Below are positions 36,851 to 51,300 of a stretch of DNA of 64,000 bases, in pieces. The notes beneath the pieces were generated by a model. That model was not told the DNA's origin. It did no database searches and saw only the letters and a list, made by a program, of their open reading frames with translations. The translations under genes were made by a program, and so were the position numbers. Location: contig NC_090714.1 of assembly GCF_040954835.1 (NCBI RefSeq), forward strand, positions 7,242,501 to 7,306,500, read 5' to 3'. How positions within the stretch are numbered: the stretch's first letter is position 1; the number at the start of each line of letters is the position of its first letter. Source of the stretch: Lepisosteus oculatus (Eukaryota > Chordata > Actinopteri > Semionotiformes > Lepisosteidae).

Positions 36851-38650
36851 GATGGAAATCCTGAGTCCATCCATTTAAAAAATAAGATGCTACACTGAAA
36901 ATGGAAAAAAAAAACACTCTAGCATCTTGAAGGAGTTCTGTACTAGCTATTTTTATACCAAAACACAGTAGAAACTGTAGAATGTGTTTTCACAAGCTTA
37001 CAATTACAATGAAGCACTTACTGTATTTAGTATTGGATGACAAGGTCAAACATTTTTTCCCCCAAGAAACAGAAGACATTTTATCTATCAGAACATAAGT
37101 GCAAAAAAGAAAAGGTCATTTAGTCCATCTAACTCATTGGTGTGTTAGGAGACAAATGATCCGAAGATCTCATTCAGACATTTCTCAGACAACAGACAGG
37201 GTATCGGCAGGCTAGGTTATTCTAAACTTCAACAACCCTTTGTGTGAAAAAGTGCCTTCTGTTCTCAGTTTAAAATGCAATGTTACTGTATATTGTTTCC
37301 TCCTGTGGTCTCTGGTTTGTGCATCACTGTTGATTCTTAAGAAGGTCAGAATAAAGAATATTCGTTCCTTTATTTATAATTTGTGTTTTTTTCAACCTGC
37401 ATGTAACACTCTGTACTTTTGATGGATGGAGGATATAAATTAAGAAAGGCAGTAGTCCTAATATAGACCCCTGGTGTATGCCTCTAATTATAGCACTTTC
37501 CCTCTGTCTGGTTATGGCTCATATTATCAAAAATCCTATTAAAACCGATCTCAGCTTTTCTTTTTTATTCTAAAGAGGGTTCAGTTCATACAAGGGGGAC
37601 CTTTGTCATCTTAAAAGTAACACAAGACATTTTATTCAGATTGCAACATGCAAAAACATTTTTAGAGATGGACCTTTATGTATTTTATAAGGGTTAAACA
37701 ATTTAGCTAGTCCATTTGAATGTGGGAAATAATGGAAAGTACAATTAAAAGTGTTCCAGGCTCACTATTCTTTTTTTCCTTCCAATGAGGGAAATGTAAA
37801 TGCCCTATGCAAATGTATGTGTGCTGGAACAAAAAGTAGTAGCCCCTAGTGAATCCGCTGTTGTTCGTTAGGTATAATAAAAAATTGAATTAGATATTGT
37901 GCTACGAAATTACACAAAAGGAGCTATTATTTATCTGGCCCACTGTGAAAAAGCATGGTGCACAGGCTTAAATGACTTTCCTTTAATTGACTTAACACTT
38001 GTCAGCTGGATTAGTAAATTGCATTTTGCAATTATCTGGCTTGTCAGTATCATGGAACAGTGTCCCAAATTAAAAGCCTGTCACTGTGTGCAGAGCAGTG
38101 TAAAAATTATTATCTACTGTCATTGCTTCTTCTTCAGTGCCACTTGATTTTTACATCACTGCACTGGTTCCCAAGTAAGGAAGAAAAGGAACAGTACGTG
38201 ATGAATATGAAAAACGTGCTCATAAATACCACTTTTTTACTGAATGGTACAAACTGTTTTCTTCTTTTTCCACTTCCACAATTCCATAATTGCCCCTCCC
38301 CACATCTTGTCATACACCAATAACATTAGAATGGTGTCCTAAATTCAATCAAAAAGGAAACATCTTGCTTTTCTCATGATAAACCTGGCTTTGGCGTGTC
38401 ACTGGGCATGGGGTATTACAGATTCTTTTATTTAGAGTACTTGCATTACTGTATGCCCCTAATAAACACCAAGAAGGCGTGTGCTGGAGTTTTGCTTTGT
38501 GCTGTCCTGGTTTATACCCAGGTGTATAAAAGCACAAGTGCCCAGCTGAGTTAATGCCGTTGCATACCACCTTGGCCATATCATTGGACTGGTGCAAGAT
38601 CACTCACCTGTTCATGTTTCAGCTGAGACCTGATTGGTGTTCATGCAAGA
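36851..38650. other. Intergenic, no gene recognised
   Basis: AT-rich unique sequence. No exon, RNA gene or intact transposon was seen. Confidence 0.45.
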
Positions 38651-39092
38651 AAAAAATAATAACAATAATTGCTTGTATAGCGATTTCTGGACACTCCACT
38701 CAAAGCGCCTTACAGGTAATGGGGACTCCCCTCCACCACCAGCAATGTGCAGCCCCACCTGGATGATGCGACGGCAGCCATAGTGCGCCAGAAAGCTCAC
38801 CACACATCAGCTATCAGTGGGGAGGAGAGCAGAGTAGGACCTCTGTTTTACACCTCATCTGAAGAATGGCACCTGATTACAGTATAGTGTCCCTGTCACT
38901 ATACTGGGGCATTAGGATCCAAATAGACCGCAGGGTGAGCGCCCCCTGCTGGCCCCACTAACACCTCTTCTAGCAGCAGCCTTAGTTTTCCCCAGGAGGT
39001 CTCCCATTCAGGTACTGGCCAGGCTCACACCTGCTGAGCTTCAGTAGATTGCCAGTTGTGAGTTCAAGGGTGATATGACCAGCAGCCATATC
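38651..39092 (-). repeat. 5S-rRNA-derived SINE with internal deletion (copy 4)
   Basis: Has both ends: the tail at 38.65-38.72 kb and the 5S head at 38.99-39.09 kb. It passes directly from 'ggggaggagagcagagtagg' to 'acctctgttttacacctcat', so it lacks roughly 150 bp of body that is present in copies 1 and 2. Confidence 0.82.
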
Positions 39093-39982
39093 GGTTTTCA
39101 GTTCTATTGTATTACAAGTATGTGATTCATAAAGCAGCACTGCAGCAGTCCCACAACAGAAGCTGCAGGCCTAACAACAGCTCCCTAACGCCCCCTGTCA
39201 GGAAAGTCTTGGATGCTTGCAGTGGAATGTGACTGTGCTCCTGCTGCATCACAAACCTTTTACTTCAGAGGTGTCTAACAATGGACATGCAGAGCCCTGA
39301 TCCAGCAGGATTTGTAATCTTGCTAGGTAGTATTGTAGCTTTTTATAACCATCCCATTATTGACTTTATGTTATCAAGTAAGCATGTGATAAGTTAAAGT
39401 AAAGTATTTCAACACCATTTGGAACAATATTCTGAATACTCTCCAGCCCTGAAGGACAGGAAAGCTTATACTTAGTTGAGCAAACTAAACTTGGGGTGGT
39501 CTATGATATAGATTGATACTGCCCTACTGGACTGGAGCTGGATACCCCTGCAGTGGCTTTTGCTGATACTAAAGCCTGCAGACAGATACAGAGTAGCAGA
39601 GGTGGGTGAAATTAAACAACGAAGTCCTCCAAAACAAAGATGTCCTGCATACATTTAAAAACAAAAATGTTGGAGAATGTGTGCCGCTTCTTTAGTGTAC
39701 TGTATTTCAAGTCTGGGGGTTATTTTTTTTTTCAGTTTCTGTTTAGAGCAGTGCAACTTCTCATCTGGAAAGTGAAAGCTGAGCCAATGCCTGACCAAGC
39801 GGTGAACTGGCTCACCAAATGGCCGTTTGTCACAGGAGTCTATTATGTTAAGACATAATTCCTACTGCATTCACAAAAGCAAAGATTTCTTGCTCAGTCA
39901 CAATAATTAGGGAAAACCGTGCGAGAACATTGGAAAAGGAGAACTATTTCAGCCTGTTCACATGGGATCTGATTCTAGATGT
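39093..39982. other. Intergenic, no gene recognised
   Basis: No supported feature. A 72-codon frame at 39640-39858 has no recognisable domain. Confidence 0.45.
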
Positions 39983-40150
39983 GGGGTGTCCAACCCCAGT
40001 CCCGGAGGTCAGTGCGTCTCTTAACAAGCTGCCCCAGCTCCTGACCAATCAAACAGCTTCTCCCATCTCCTCTGGTGCTGCTCCTCAAAATGACCAGGAA
40101 ACCCTGCAGGCACCCTGGCTCTCCAAGGCCAGGATTGGACAGCCCTGATC
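39983..40150. mobile_element. Short palindromic MITE, probably hAT-type
   Basis: The left end 'ggggtgtccaaccccagtcc' and the right end 'ggccaggattggacagccct' are imperfect inverted repeats. The right end reads inverted as 'agggctgtccaatcctggcc'. The 170-bp unit has no coding capacity, as expected of a non-autonomous DNA element. hAT assignment rests on the CAGGG-type end. Confidence 0.55.
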
Positions 40151-42040
40151 CAGAGAACAAATGTTCTCACTATCCAGCTTCATAGTGTTTTTTTAGATTT
40201 GACCACATGGTGGCGTACGTGACACTTTCAGTTTTCAAGATGATTTCTTACTCCATCATAAACTAATTTAGAAACGGCAGTAAAGAGAAGTGCATAAAGT
40301 CATAACGAAAGAGTAATAAGGACATACTCCAAAACCTTTACTCAGTCTCAGACATTGAAATACATACCACTAGAGACATAACAGTTTAGTTTTGCAAACA
40401 TTTAAATGTTTTAAAAAATGCAAAAAGTTTGCCGAATGTGAACAACATTCACATTACAATTACAAATTACAATTTTGTTATTCTCAGAATGTACTAGTAC
40501 TCTTCTTTAAGAAAATTAAGATACTACTATTTTCTTAGGTATTGTGGAAAAATAAGATATTCATTTCATAAAAGAACAAGTACAGTTTAAGCCTACGCTG
40601 AAACGTACAAAAACAAAACATATTTCAGCTGTTGTGCCTTCTTCATACACATGAAGATGACTCCATAGCAGAAATGTTATTTCGTCTTTTTATTTTTTTT
40701 AGCATGGACTTAATCGCTACATTTTCCTTTGCAGCCAGCACCCGTTGACACAGAGCTCCCCGCTCAAACTTCCTGAATTGTTCTAGAAATATCTGAAAGT
40801 CCAGTGGTATCTTTCTTAAAAACAACAAAGCAGAATCTGTTTGGAGCCCTGTGCGAAATGTTCTGTGCAAGGCTCCGAGTCCTCCTAACGGTAGCCAGTG
40901 CTGAAGAAAAGCAGAGCTGCTTGAGAACTGAAGAAAACTTCAAAACAAGAGGACGTCCTTCGGCCCCTCTTGGTTTCGACATTGCTGGGCTGGTCCCAGA
41001 GACACACACAGTCTGGACAGCACGGTGCCGGTGAACCAGGTCCCCAGCCCCACACTCGCTCACTGGGCACCACAGAATCAGCCAGTTACCCTCATGCACA
41101 TCAGAGGGGTGTAGCCATATGTTTCACCACTTGTCCACCTCTTCTGGCCTGAAGAGGACTCTTGTGTCAAGAACTCTGCATGAAGACCCTCAGGTTATAA
41201 AGTACAATCAAACCCTTCATCACTAATAATCACTATAAACCAGATCTTCACAACTGCAGCTGTGATTGACTTACTGGAGGGCCACAAAAACTACAACCTT
41301 CATTGATTTAATAACGGGATTCATTTGTACTATTTCATTGTTTTCATCTCTCAGATGTGTTGGAGGCCAACTTTTGACTGCTGTGTTGCAGAGATAACTT
41401 ACAAATTCCCGACTTTTGAGTAGAATTTTTTTTCTTGCAAAATAAGGTGCTTGTGAGCTCAGCTACTGTAAGTGTTCTGCAAGTTAAAGAGTCTGGTGCG
41501 AACGAACAACAGCAGCTGTCTGGGCATCCAGGACCAGAACTAGGATCCCCTGTTGGAAGTCATGCTACATAATGCAATGTATTAAACCCAACTGCACCAA
41601 CTGTATATGAAAACTATAAGCTTTGATAGAAAAGATCCACTAGGTTGCAGCACTGATTTTCCACACTGGGAGTGTGATTTCCCTCTTTTAATACATTAAT
41701 ACAATAATTACAAATTACAGTTCTCAAATACCCAAGTACTTCATTCATTGCATCGAAATTGATCACTCAATTTCAATTGATAAAGAAACTGGTGACTAAC
41801 AACAATAATAATAATAAAAACCCTCACGAATGTAATAAATACTTGCATTTTCATGCTGTTCAACCCAAAGGACCCACTTCACTTGTCTCTGAACTTTTTA
41901 AAACAGCTACGCTTCACGAACCCGTCACCTACTTCTAAAACCCTCCTGCACACACCGCTCAACAAACCGCCTCTTGTGAAAGAATGCAGGGAGTGGTGGT
42001 GGGGAGAAACATCAATTTTTTTTTTAGCGTTACGTTTCAG
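40151..42040. other. Intergenic upstream of unkl
   Basis: No conserved exon recognised. Frames of up to 111 codons around 40.8-41.1 kb overlap on both strands and show no family features. Confidence 0.45.
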
Positions 42041-42054
42041 ATCTTTTTAGAAGA

Positions 42055-42276
42055 ATCAGCCGCGGCCACGGCTTATCACCGCTGAAATAAGGACCCGATG
42101 AAAGTGCGGTCTTGCCCTGTCGCCCGAGCGAAGGGTCGGCTCAGCAGCCCGCTCGCCGCCCAGCTGCAGCAGTTTGTTTATCCCGCCAGTGGCCCATGCT
42201 GCTCCATTGCTGTGCACGAGAATACGAGGAGTGGAGCGTGCCGCCGCGCAGGCGCCTTGCATTGTTTTGACTGAAA
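42055..42276 (+). promoter_or_regulatory. unkl: unkl promoter and 5' UTR, CpG-rich
   Basis: CpG-dense sequence immediately before the unkl ATG. It contains an NRF1-like 'cgcgcaggcgcc' at 42245-42256. No TATA box is apparent, consistent with a dispersed-start housekeeping promoter. The exact start of transcription is not determinable. Confidence 0.55.
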
Positions 42277-42341
42277 ATGCCGTCGGTTTCGAAAACGGCG
42301 GCGAGCGCTTCTCCTCAAACCGAGAAACCAACCCACTACAC
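42277..42341 (+). CDS. unkl: unkl coding exon 1
   Basis: 65 bases: 21 codons plus two bases, ending CACTACAC|GTAAGT. It encodes the variable, Ser/Ala-rich N-terminus and the first residues (EKPTHYT) of the conserved region. Confidence 0.92.
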
Positions 42342-45300
42342 GTAAGTAAAAGCCAAAAATTGAAAGCGCGGAAAATTGCATTAAAAAAAAAATTCTACGC
42401 CGGGGTGCCAGTGGTCGCAGCAAACCCACAGCCTCGTAGATTCGGGCACCCGGAGTGGGTTTAAAAATGGTGCTTTTTTCCTTTTGTAAATTCTTCCCGA
42501 ATACACGTAAGTAAATAAAAAAGACACATTTGAACAAAGCGCAGCGAGCTAAACTAGAGAAAGCAGCTGGCCTGTAATAGCGGAGCACCCTGTAGCACCC
42601 ATCAAACGCTAACCTGCGCCAGTTTGTTTGCAGAATCGGCAGCTAAGTTGCATTTTTACTTTTTTATTTTTCCTTCTTCCATCTCGGCCTGATTTGCTGA
42701 AGTCCCTACGTGTCTTTCTCGACGTACGTACCAATAGCTAGAACTGCTCTTACGGACCAAATCTGGCGTAAGTCCTATCGAAATAGTAATGTATCGTGAG
42801 CGCAGGCAGTGGAGTTTTGGGCAGCATGGAGTAACATTTCTTGCAACAATGAGCGACAGTAAATTTTGGATTTGGTTAAGCGGAATTTTTCAGTATTTAC
42901 GTGTTCCCCGGTCCTCTTGCGATTGTACCGTTAGTTCAGAATCACGAAGCGTGTCTTTTTACAGCCGAAACACGAGAGTAACGTTGCAGTCGTGAAGGGA
43001 ATTGGGTATTTTAAAAATGAGGGTTTTTCCGAAATGATACGAAAGCATATGCATGCTTTTTACGGTCGGTCGCGTTCTAAGCATAATAACCTGTGGAAGT
43101 TTAAAGACTAGAAATATCATCAAAGATCATTTTTGCCTTTTTTAAAAAGATCATGTTTTTAACGGTGGTTTCCAATACTTTGCAGCTATTTAAAGGAGTT
43201 CAGGACGGAGCAATGCCCTCTTTTCTTACAACACAAGTGCACCCAGCATAGACCGTTCACTTGTTTCCACTGGCATTTCCTAAACCAGCGGCGGAGGAGA
43301 CCTATCAGGAGACGGGATGGGACTTTTAACTACAGCCCCGATGTTTATTGTACAAAATACGACGAAACTACAGGCATCTGCCCGGACGGAGACGAGTAAG
43401 TTATCGGCTAATTAAATTAACGGATGCACTTCAATGTGCGCCCCTTTCTCTGTTAATAATAGGCATTATGATTGATGGATGTTGATATTTGATGTTTTTA
43501 TTGTTCGACTGGAATAGGCGGTGTTTGTCAGTGCTTTTGTTTCTAACTAGGAAATGCACAATAGCGGAGTTTTACATGTGTGCTGTGTGGTGCTTTCCAG
43601 TCTACGTGGTGTCTTGTAATGCTGATTGTAACGTCTTAATATGAGTAAGGTTTCCGAGAATACACCGGATGTGTTAAAAGAGATCATTTACGTATTTTGG
43701 GTAATATATGCACACAGTCGTGGGGATTTTTTGTAGCGATTTTCTGCCTCAGATCCACTTTATTTTCAAATGGTGTATTTCGGCGATAGGCGCCTTCTAT
43801 TGCTCGCGTTTTGGAGAAAGAATCGATATGGCGTGGATTGAGATAGTGTCTGCACCAGGAGAAATTCAGTAGCTCACAGCACCGTCTTCCAGCTCCTCTC
43901 AGACAATCGTGGTAACACACACCCCCGTCTTCAGCGCATCCGCACGAGAGGTGCAAGCAGAGGAGTAGAAAATGCATCTGTATGCAAGGTTTAGAGTGTT
44001 TGGAAGAGGGCAGCCCTTACAAAAAGAGGATCTGTTTGTTTCCTACCCTGAGAGCGGACTAGGTGTTAAACGCGCGTGCAGCTTGGCTCGCAGCCGTGGC
44101 CATTGTTCTGCTGCGGAGCGCGCGCACCCCTCTGCCATGCTCGCGAGCTGCGTCGGGGTTTGAACACTCGGGCTGCTGGGGCTGTCGGATGCGGAAGTTA
44201 TGTCCGCTTTGTGTGTTACTGCGGAGATTTTGCCGTGAAACGCGAGCCTTGTGAATCCAAAACCGTCTACAATTCTCGTAGAAACGAGAATTTTAACCCC
44301 CCTCCAGGAAAAAAAAACATTTTTTTAATTTAATTTGAGCCGTCCTTCATCTTTACAGACCAAGGCTGGCAGACAGACACACCCCCTTTCTTTCTCGGGT
44401 CTTGATACTGCTTCGTTATGAGCTAACAGGGGAAGTGTTTACCATTCCTTTGCCTTGTGTAATTAAAGATAACACCCACGGCTGCTATTGGTCACATGCT
44501 GACATGAAAACGTTGGATTTAGTTTGTCGTTTTATGCAGTAAAGCCTACTTACCTTTACAAACTCCGTGGCAGTGGAGTGCACGTTAATTTTAGCCTTTG
44601 GCTACAAAATAAAACAAGGTTAACGTAAGAACAGTAGTTTCCACTTGAACTGGCTTATCTCCTGCCAGGTGAAGTTTATTTAGTACCTCTGTAGCAATGG
44701 ATTACATATGTTGTCGAACATTTGATGAAAGACGCTGTAAATTGTTTTATTACAGTGGATTTGTTATTTTCATTGAAAAACGAATATCTCCATACCACAA
44801 AATATGTACAACTTCTGCTTGTTTCCTTTGTCGTCCTGGCGTCTCATTTGTTCTTCAGTTTACATGAGCTTTGATGTTCATTTGGTGTACTAAAAATGTG
44901 AAGTGATCTCTACTGATAAATAAAAAAGCAGAATCAAGCAGTAATATTGGATAAGAGAATATGGCTGTACTGAAGAGCTGAAAGTTATCCTGCTCTTTTT
45001 GCAATTAAGGGAAGTTGTCAGGTGTGAGCAGTGGCATCGGCAATGATGTGCTGGACTATAATGCAACAATTTCATGGACATTCCTAAATGGAGCAATATT
45101 GACTCTGCTTTATTAAAGGGTGGAGGGGATATCTGGCACTTAGAAAGTGAGCAGTCGTTAGGAGGGCTTTGTTTTTGGTTTCTGCCTATTCTAAACATTT
45201 CAGTCCTTCAAAGTAGTGAGTGGTAACAGTGGAAAGGTAGATTCTTCGGGCCTCCTCTGTGAAAGCTCACTTATACACTGGTTGTTTGTGTGCATAAAGT

Positions 45301-48300
45301 CTCCAGCGATGCCACTAATCAATTGCTTTCCCCACAAGCAACAATGGCATTGTGAGTGCCAACGACATCATGAAAGGGTTAAAAAGTACGCAACAATACG
45401 CCTGTCTGTGCATCACGACTTGGACACGACTGAAATCAGCAATTTGGCTAAACTAGAGGTTCCCAATCCTGTTTATGGATTTGTTTTTCCACCCAGCTAC
45501 TCAAATAATTGACCCGTTATATGACTTCTTGAACCTAATGTGACTTCTTTGACCTCTTTGATTTTCTGTTCCTAAACAAGTTGGATGCCGACTTTTATGC
45601 AGCTTGTTGGTTTAAGTCAGAGATCATGTCAAATAAAGAGCTCAGCTGCAATGAAGTCCAGCAGGTATGTGGATCCACAGATCCAGGACTGGGAACATCA
45701 GCACTCCTGTTGTATCTAGATTGGGGACTGGGTTTTGGGTTCACTTCAGCTGGAAATGACTCATGTTAGCAGTCTTGAAGAAGAGGGAAACCCTCAATCC
45801 AATTTCCTTATAAGAATAAATTGCAGTAATTCATGGAGCCATGTTATCATATCTTTTTGTTCCTGTATATAATCTTCCTCGGTGCTGCTTTGATGTTTCT
45901 TGCACTGTATGTTTAATATATGTGCCTTCCAATAGCATTCACCCCTTCCAGTGATGTCCCATTTTAATGACTTACTAATGAGGAATTTACATTATTTCAG
46001 AAGTGAATATTTTTAATCAAATGTTCTATAAAAAAATTAAGACAGAACAAGAGCAAAAATTGCTGGAATATTTATTGCAGAAGTCTTTGCTATAGAATCC
46101 TATATTAGTTGTGTAATTCGTCAGAGTAATTTTGGTTACCTGAGCTATTTGAAGAGCCTGCATGTGGAATAATAAAGGATTGTATGATTTCAGACTATAC
46201 AGGTACATTAAATCAGATATGACATTTCAGTTTTATACAGGTCACCTAAAACTAAGAACAAAGTAAATGAACGTCTCACAGTATGTTGTGTTCAATCGTA
46301 TTAAATTAGGTGGTCTCTAAGCCTGATCCTAGTGAGCAGTCCAAGATTAAAGAAAGATTGTTAATCATGTGTAATTAATGGGATAATTGGTTAATTGGAA
46401 TGATAGCCAGCCAGCTGGATGACTGATTTGAATCCCCCATCTTGTCTGAATCCTGTACTGATGGTCTCTCAAGGCTGTTCCTCTGAGGAGCCTGTCCTAC
46501 AGAGCGCAGCAAGAATTGGAGATGGTTTCATTTCCTTTTTTCCCCCCAACTCGATGTGGGCTCCGCTCAAGATGTCGCGCTGTTGTCAATTTTGGTTCTT
46601 TTTGTCAGGATGTTTTCAACAGCTCCTAAACAGTATTACTAATATACACATATAAATACTTTATGCACCATGGGGTGGCATAAAGTCACTGAAGCAGAGA
46701 GGTGCTGAACACTTAATTATTTTTTTCTCCTGAGCTTTTGAACTGAATCACAAGTACAATAGCCATACAACCCAACCGCTTCAGCCCGGTTTCTCAACAC
46801 AATCGATAATGCAGAAACAAAGTGCACGGTTAACATCAGGCCATAATTCTGTCCCCAACGGCTCTCGCCTCCAGCAGTGAGAAGCCGGAGTGCTTTGTAA
46901 AAGCCATCAGACTCTTGCCTCCTATGCCTGTCCTTTCACAGCGGCCCAGAAGAAGTTACAGTAGTGGCTTGTGGGCTCCTGTGACGCCCAGGTCTTGGTG
47001 TGTGAGGGCTCTTGAGGAAAACCAGTGTTGTAAAACTACAGGTGCCCAGGGGAACTCTGCTTCAGGGGACACTGTGGTTCTGTGTTCTGGAACTGCTACT
47101 AATCCTGTCATGATTGGTCTCTGCCTGCGATTCCCGCAGAGCTGCTTTGAAAATGAAGTTCCTGCTGATTAAAGGGCTGTTGGTTGTGTGGTCGGGGAGG
47201 TACTGCAGGAACAGCGATCTGGGCGTCGGACGTAGCCGCCAGTTCTCCTTGGGCAAGGAGACCATGCGGTTTAGAAAATTTTAATCCATGACTCTTTCTT
47301 CCTCGGAGGAGATGCATAGAATTAGTCTCTAGCTTGACTCGAAGTAGCATGATATAATTGTGTGCTCACAGGGGACGCTTCTTTTACACGATTAACAGGA
47401 AAATCAGTTACGGGGGAAACAAATGGAATTCCCACTCCCAGTGTTATTTATGATCCTGTCTTGAGTTTCGTGAACTGTGGGACTCTTGTGCTAAGCATGC
47501 TCAGGAACAGACAAGAAAACAATTCATTCCCGTCTTTGCCACCTCTTTCTGAATGTAAAATTCCCCAATATGAGGGAAAGGGTTTTTAAATTTTACTGGT
47601 ACAGAGGCAAGTTATGTTTATCTGTGGAGTCTGTGTAACTGAGGTGGGCAAAGCTCCCCATTCTACTCATACTGGACAAAATCTTAGGAACCCCCTTTCA
47701 AGCCACGTCTTGGAGTTAAAGTGCACGAGACTTCCGGGCTGCGGCAGGAGCGAGTCTCTGCGGCCATCAGCCTTTCCCTGGGCAGGACAATTCTGAGATC
47801 GCGGTCCTGCTGCAAGCTGTTGGAACTGGCTGAGAGTGTATTTCAGCCCCGCACACCTGCAGAGAGGACTGTGCTTGAGGGACGTGCTGGCTAATTACCT
47901 CACTTACCTCATTAAGCAAATTATTTTGCATAATGTCAGACCACTTGTGTTCTTTGATCTCGATCGGGTGCTAATTGAGACAAATGTATAAAAGCCCTGG
48001 CTGTCCCTGGGCAAGGGGTATGAGATCCAGATGTGTGTCCTTCTCACCCGCTGTTGGCTTGTGAAAGAGCCCGCAGCCTGTACATCAGACTCACGGGTGT
48101 GTTCGGGCAGTACTCAGTGGTCAAGCTCAATAACACGTTTATCATCGCAGGAAAGAAGATTGTGTTGAGCAGGGTTAGTTATTTGTTATTGCTCTGCTCG
48201 GACACAGTTCGCTAGAGCTCTAAGTAATCTTTCAGTGCCTGATGATGCCTTTACCTAGAGCCCAGCAATTTTACCTGCTGTTTAAGTGGTACAAAAACAG

Positions 48301-51300
48301 TGTTTTAATGGCAGTACACAAGTGTATTTCTGCATGCTCTGTGTCAAGTTCAGCACTGGGTGTTATGCAATAAAAATAAAATGTTCAGTTGGAGTCATTT
48401 GGCAAACGGGGTGAGAGAGAGAGGCAGACGGCTGAGATTTTGTTTTTAACTAAAGGCTTTCTAAATATTACTGAAATGACCCGCTGACCCAAGATAACAT
48501 TGGCCTCACATGCCAGTTAGTTCTTTTTCCCAGACTCAAACCCCGTATTTTGAAATGCTGCTTCTCTGTAGTCAGCGCTGTTTTATTTACTCTTCTCTTA
48601 AAAAGAGCCTCAATTTTGGATTAGTGCACAATCTGTGACAAATCGCAGATGGGTTTATTTGGCATTTTAATACAGGCACCGAAAAGCTGCGTTCCCTCTT
48701 GACATAATGGTTGTTGCATTTTTGAGCTCCCTCCTCTGCCATCTTATTGACCCAGCCCGCAATCAGACTCGCTATATTGACGCCCAGGGAGTCTGCATCT
48801 ACTCGATTAAACCCTTGTGTCGCTACTGTGCGGTCTGCAGCCCCCGTATAATGGCCAAGGCCGGGGATAAAAGAGGCGTTGATAAGCCTGGGCGAGAGGC
48901 TTTGATGTGTGAATGGCTGATGGTGCTCACGGAGTCGCTTCAAGCGCTTCTGTGGTAGGACTAAGCAAGCACCTGCTGGCAGCGGAGACAGAGCAGGACT
49001 TGTGCTGCATAGAGGAACACTGGCAAAGCTTTCGGAAGTCCACTGGGCCCGCTGGCACTGCACAGCACTTGGCCATCCTCCTCGGCACCAGACCGGGCTC
49101 GGAACATGCTCTCTCACAGGCATTAGAAAGGGGTTAGTCAATCGTTTGCCTGTAAGTAGTAATATGTATATACAGCTGCATTAGACATGACTTTGGTCTT
49201 TCACACTTAGAAAGGTTGCAAAGTGAGGAGAGTGCGCCTGTCTAGATCATTTGGTTATCATTAGGGATCTCATCCAGCCTTTCCTAAAAGAAAGTTTAGT
49301 TTCCGGCTTCAACAGCATGGCTTTTGTGTGGGGAAAAAATGACTCCCTTTCTCCGGTTTTAAATCCACTTCTTATTTTTTCCATTTAATTTAAGTCAAGC
49401 AATGTCACAATTGTGTATACTTTTCAGAATAAGGTCCTAGTAGTGCACTTCACCGTTTTAACAAAGCTTGAATTGATTATAATTTAACAATTTTCACATT
49501 GTCCTTTTTTAATGTATTTTTTGTGAGTAGGTTTTAGTCTTCATTGAGTCCTTGCCATGCATTTGCCCAGTCTTGAATTGTACCGAAGTCTTTCTGAAAT
49601 TGCTTTGCAGCTTTACAGTTTGTAAATGTGTAGTGGCACATCCTACACGCATGGTAACTCAAGGTCTTCCTCCAAGTGATGAACAGATGTTTCAAGGTAT
49701 TGAGGCAATGGAATGGTGGCTTTTAAGATAAGAGTCTAAAAATGTCATGATCTTTATACTATTTTTAATGAGTATTAAAACAATTTTAAATGTTTCTGAT
49801 TGACCTTGTAGAGCCTGCAGCTTATACATCAATGAAACAGGATCAGGATCTGACTGCTTTGATTTGTTTTCCCCCTGGCATTTCACATTTCTAAACAAAT
49901 ACCATTTCAGAGTTAACAGGAACAGGAACAAGATCCATCCATCCATTTCCCCCCAATTGCTTTTATCCAAGCCAGGGTTGTGGGGGACCCAGAGTCTATC
50001 CCAGCAAGCAGTGGGTGCAAGGCAGGGTACACCCTGGACAGGACGCCAGTCCCTCGCAGGGCATACAGACGCAAATGCGCACACCAGGATCCCTTTTTAA
50101 CAGAAACCGATAAACCTGAAATGTCAGGTTGCAATCATGCGATCATGGGGAGAAAATATAAGCTCTACGCTGATAGCACTCAAACCCAGGGCCTAGCAGT
50201 GCCAAACACTGCGCCACCGTACTGCCCCAGGGGTAGGCTCCATTTACTTTTTCTGCTAACAGAGCTTTAACAGCTCCCAAGAAACCACACTGTATCTTAC
50301 ATGGGATCTGATACAACAGGGATACAACGGAAGTTGATTGTAAATTGAGCCTGTCAGGTTAATTTAGCCTCGGCTCAGGCAGCTGCTGTGCATCTGCTTG
50401 TGAGTGATAGTAACGAGACATGAGCAGAGTGGCTCTAAAGCGGGGAACCCCTATATTTGGTGCTAATTAGCTATTTCTGCTGTGTTTTATTTTGTTTTTG
50501 GTTCCTCTCAATTGCTGAAATGAGACCAACTTCTCTCATACTCACTGGGCCTCAGCGCAAAATGTTTTTTTTTTACAACCATTTTAATTCTTCATGCCTT
50601 TTTTTTTTACTGTGCTTCTTAAAGAGGGTGCAGCTGCTTCAGAAGTTTTCAGTGCATTAAGAGACTTCAAAAGGTTGAATAAATGAATAGATTAGCTGTG
50701 CATCTGCATCTACCTAAAAATAGATCTTTTTTTTTCCGTATCAAGGTCAGTGAAGTTTGGAGCTGCTGGTAGCTGATAAAGCGCTTTTGCAACGTCGGAG
50801 TTTTAGGCCTGTTTTGTAGTGTGTGAAGTTGATTTTCACCAGCAGAATATTGTAGCGCTCTCGGGTTCAAGTGGGTATGCGCCCTCGCCTCTGCTGCTGC
50901 CTCAGGTCGGCCCCCCCACCGTCGGAGACTCGAACCCAGGCTTCCGGCGTCATCCAACAGGGACCCAGCCACTTGAGCTGAAGGTAAATCTCTATCAGCC
51001 CACATTGGGTCCACATTGGGGGGGCTTGTGGGTTGAGAGCTCACGCGGGACGCTGCCGCTCTTTGAGCCTTGAGCGAGGTGCAGCACAGATCTGCACAAG
51101 TCGTCTTGTAAATGTAAATTAGGTTTCGGTTGACTTACCTGCTAAAATATATAATAAAAGGCAACCATATTCCCTTTCTCCATGAAAGATCGTTTGTTGT
51201 AACCAATCATTTCTGCGTGAAATGTACACTCACTATTACACACAGCTTTTCTGATGCCTTTTATTTTATTTGTTCTGAGACCGTCATGACATTTATTCTT

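Noticed and set aside
48587-49141. 184-codon minus-strand frame in unkl intron 2
   Set aside because: Longest frame in the window, but it has no recognisable domain, no splice context, and competing frames on the other strand. It is kept as chance pending expression data.
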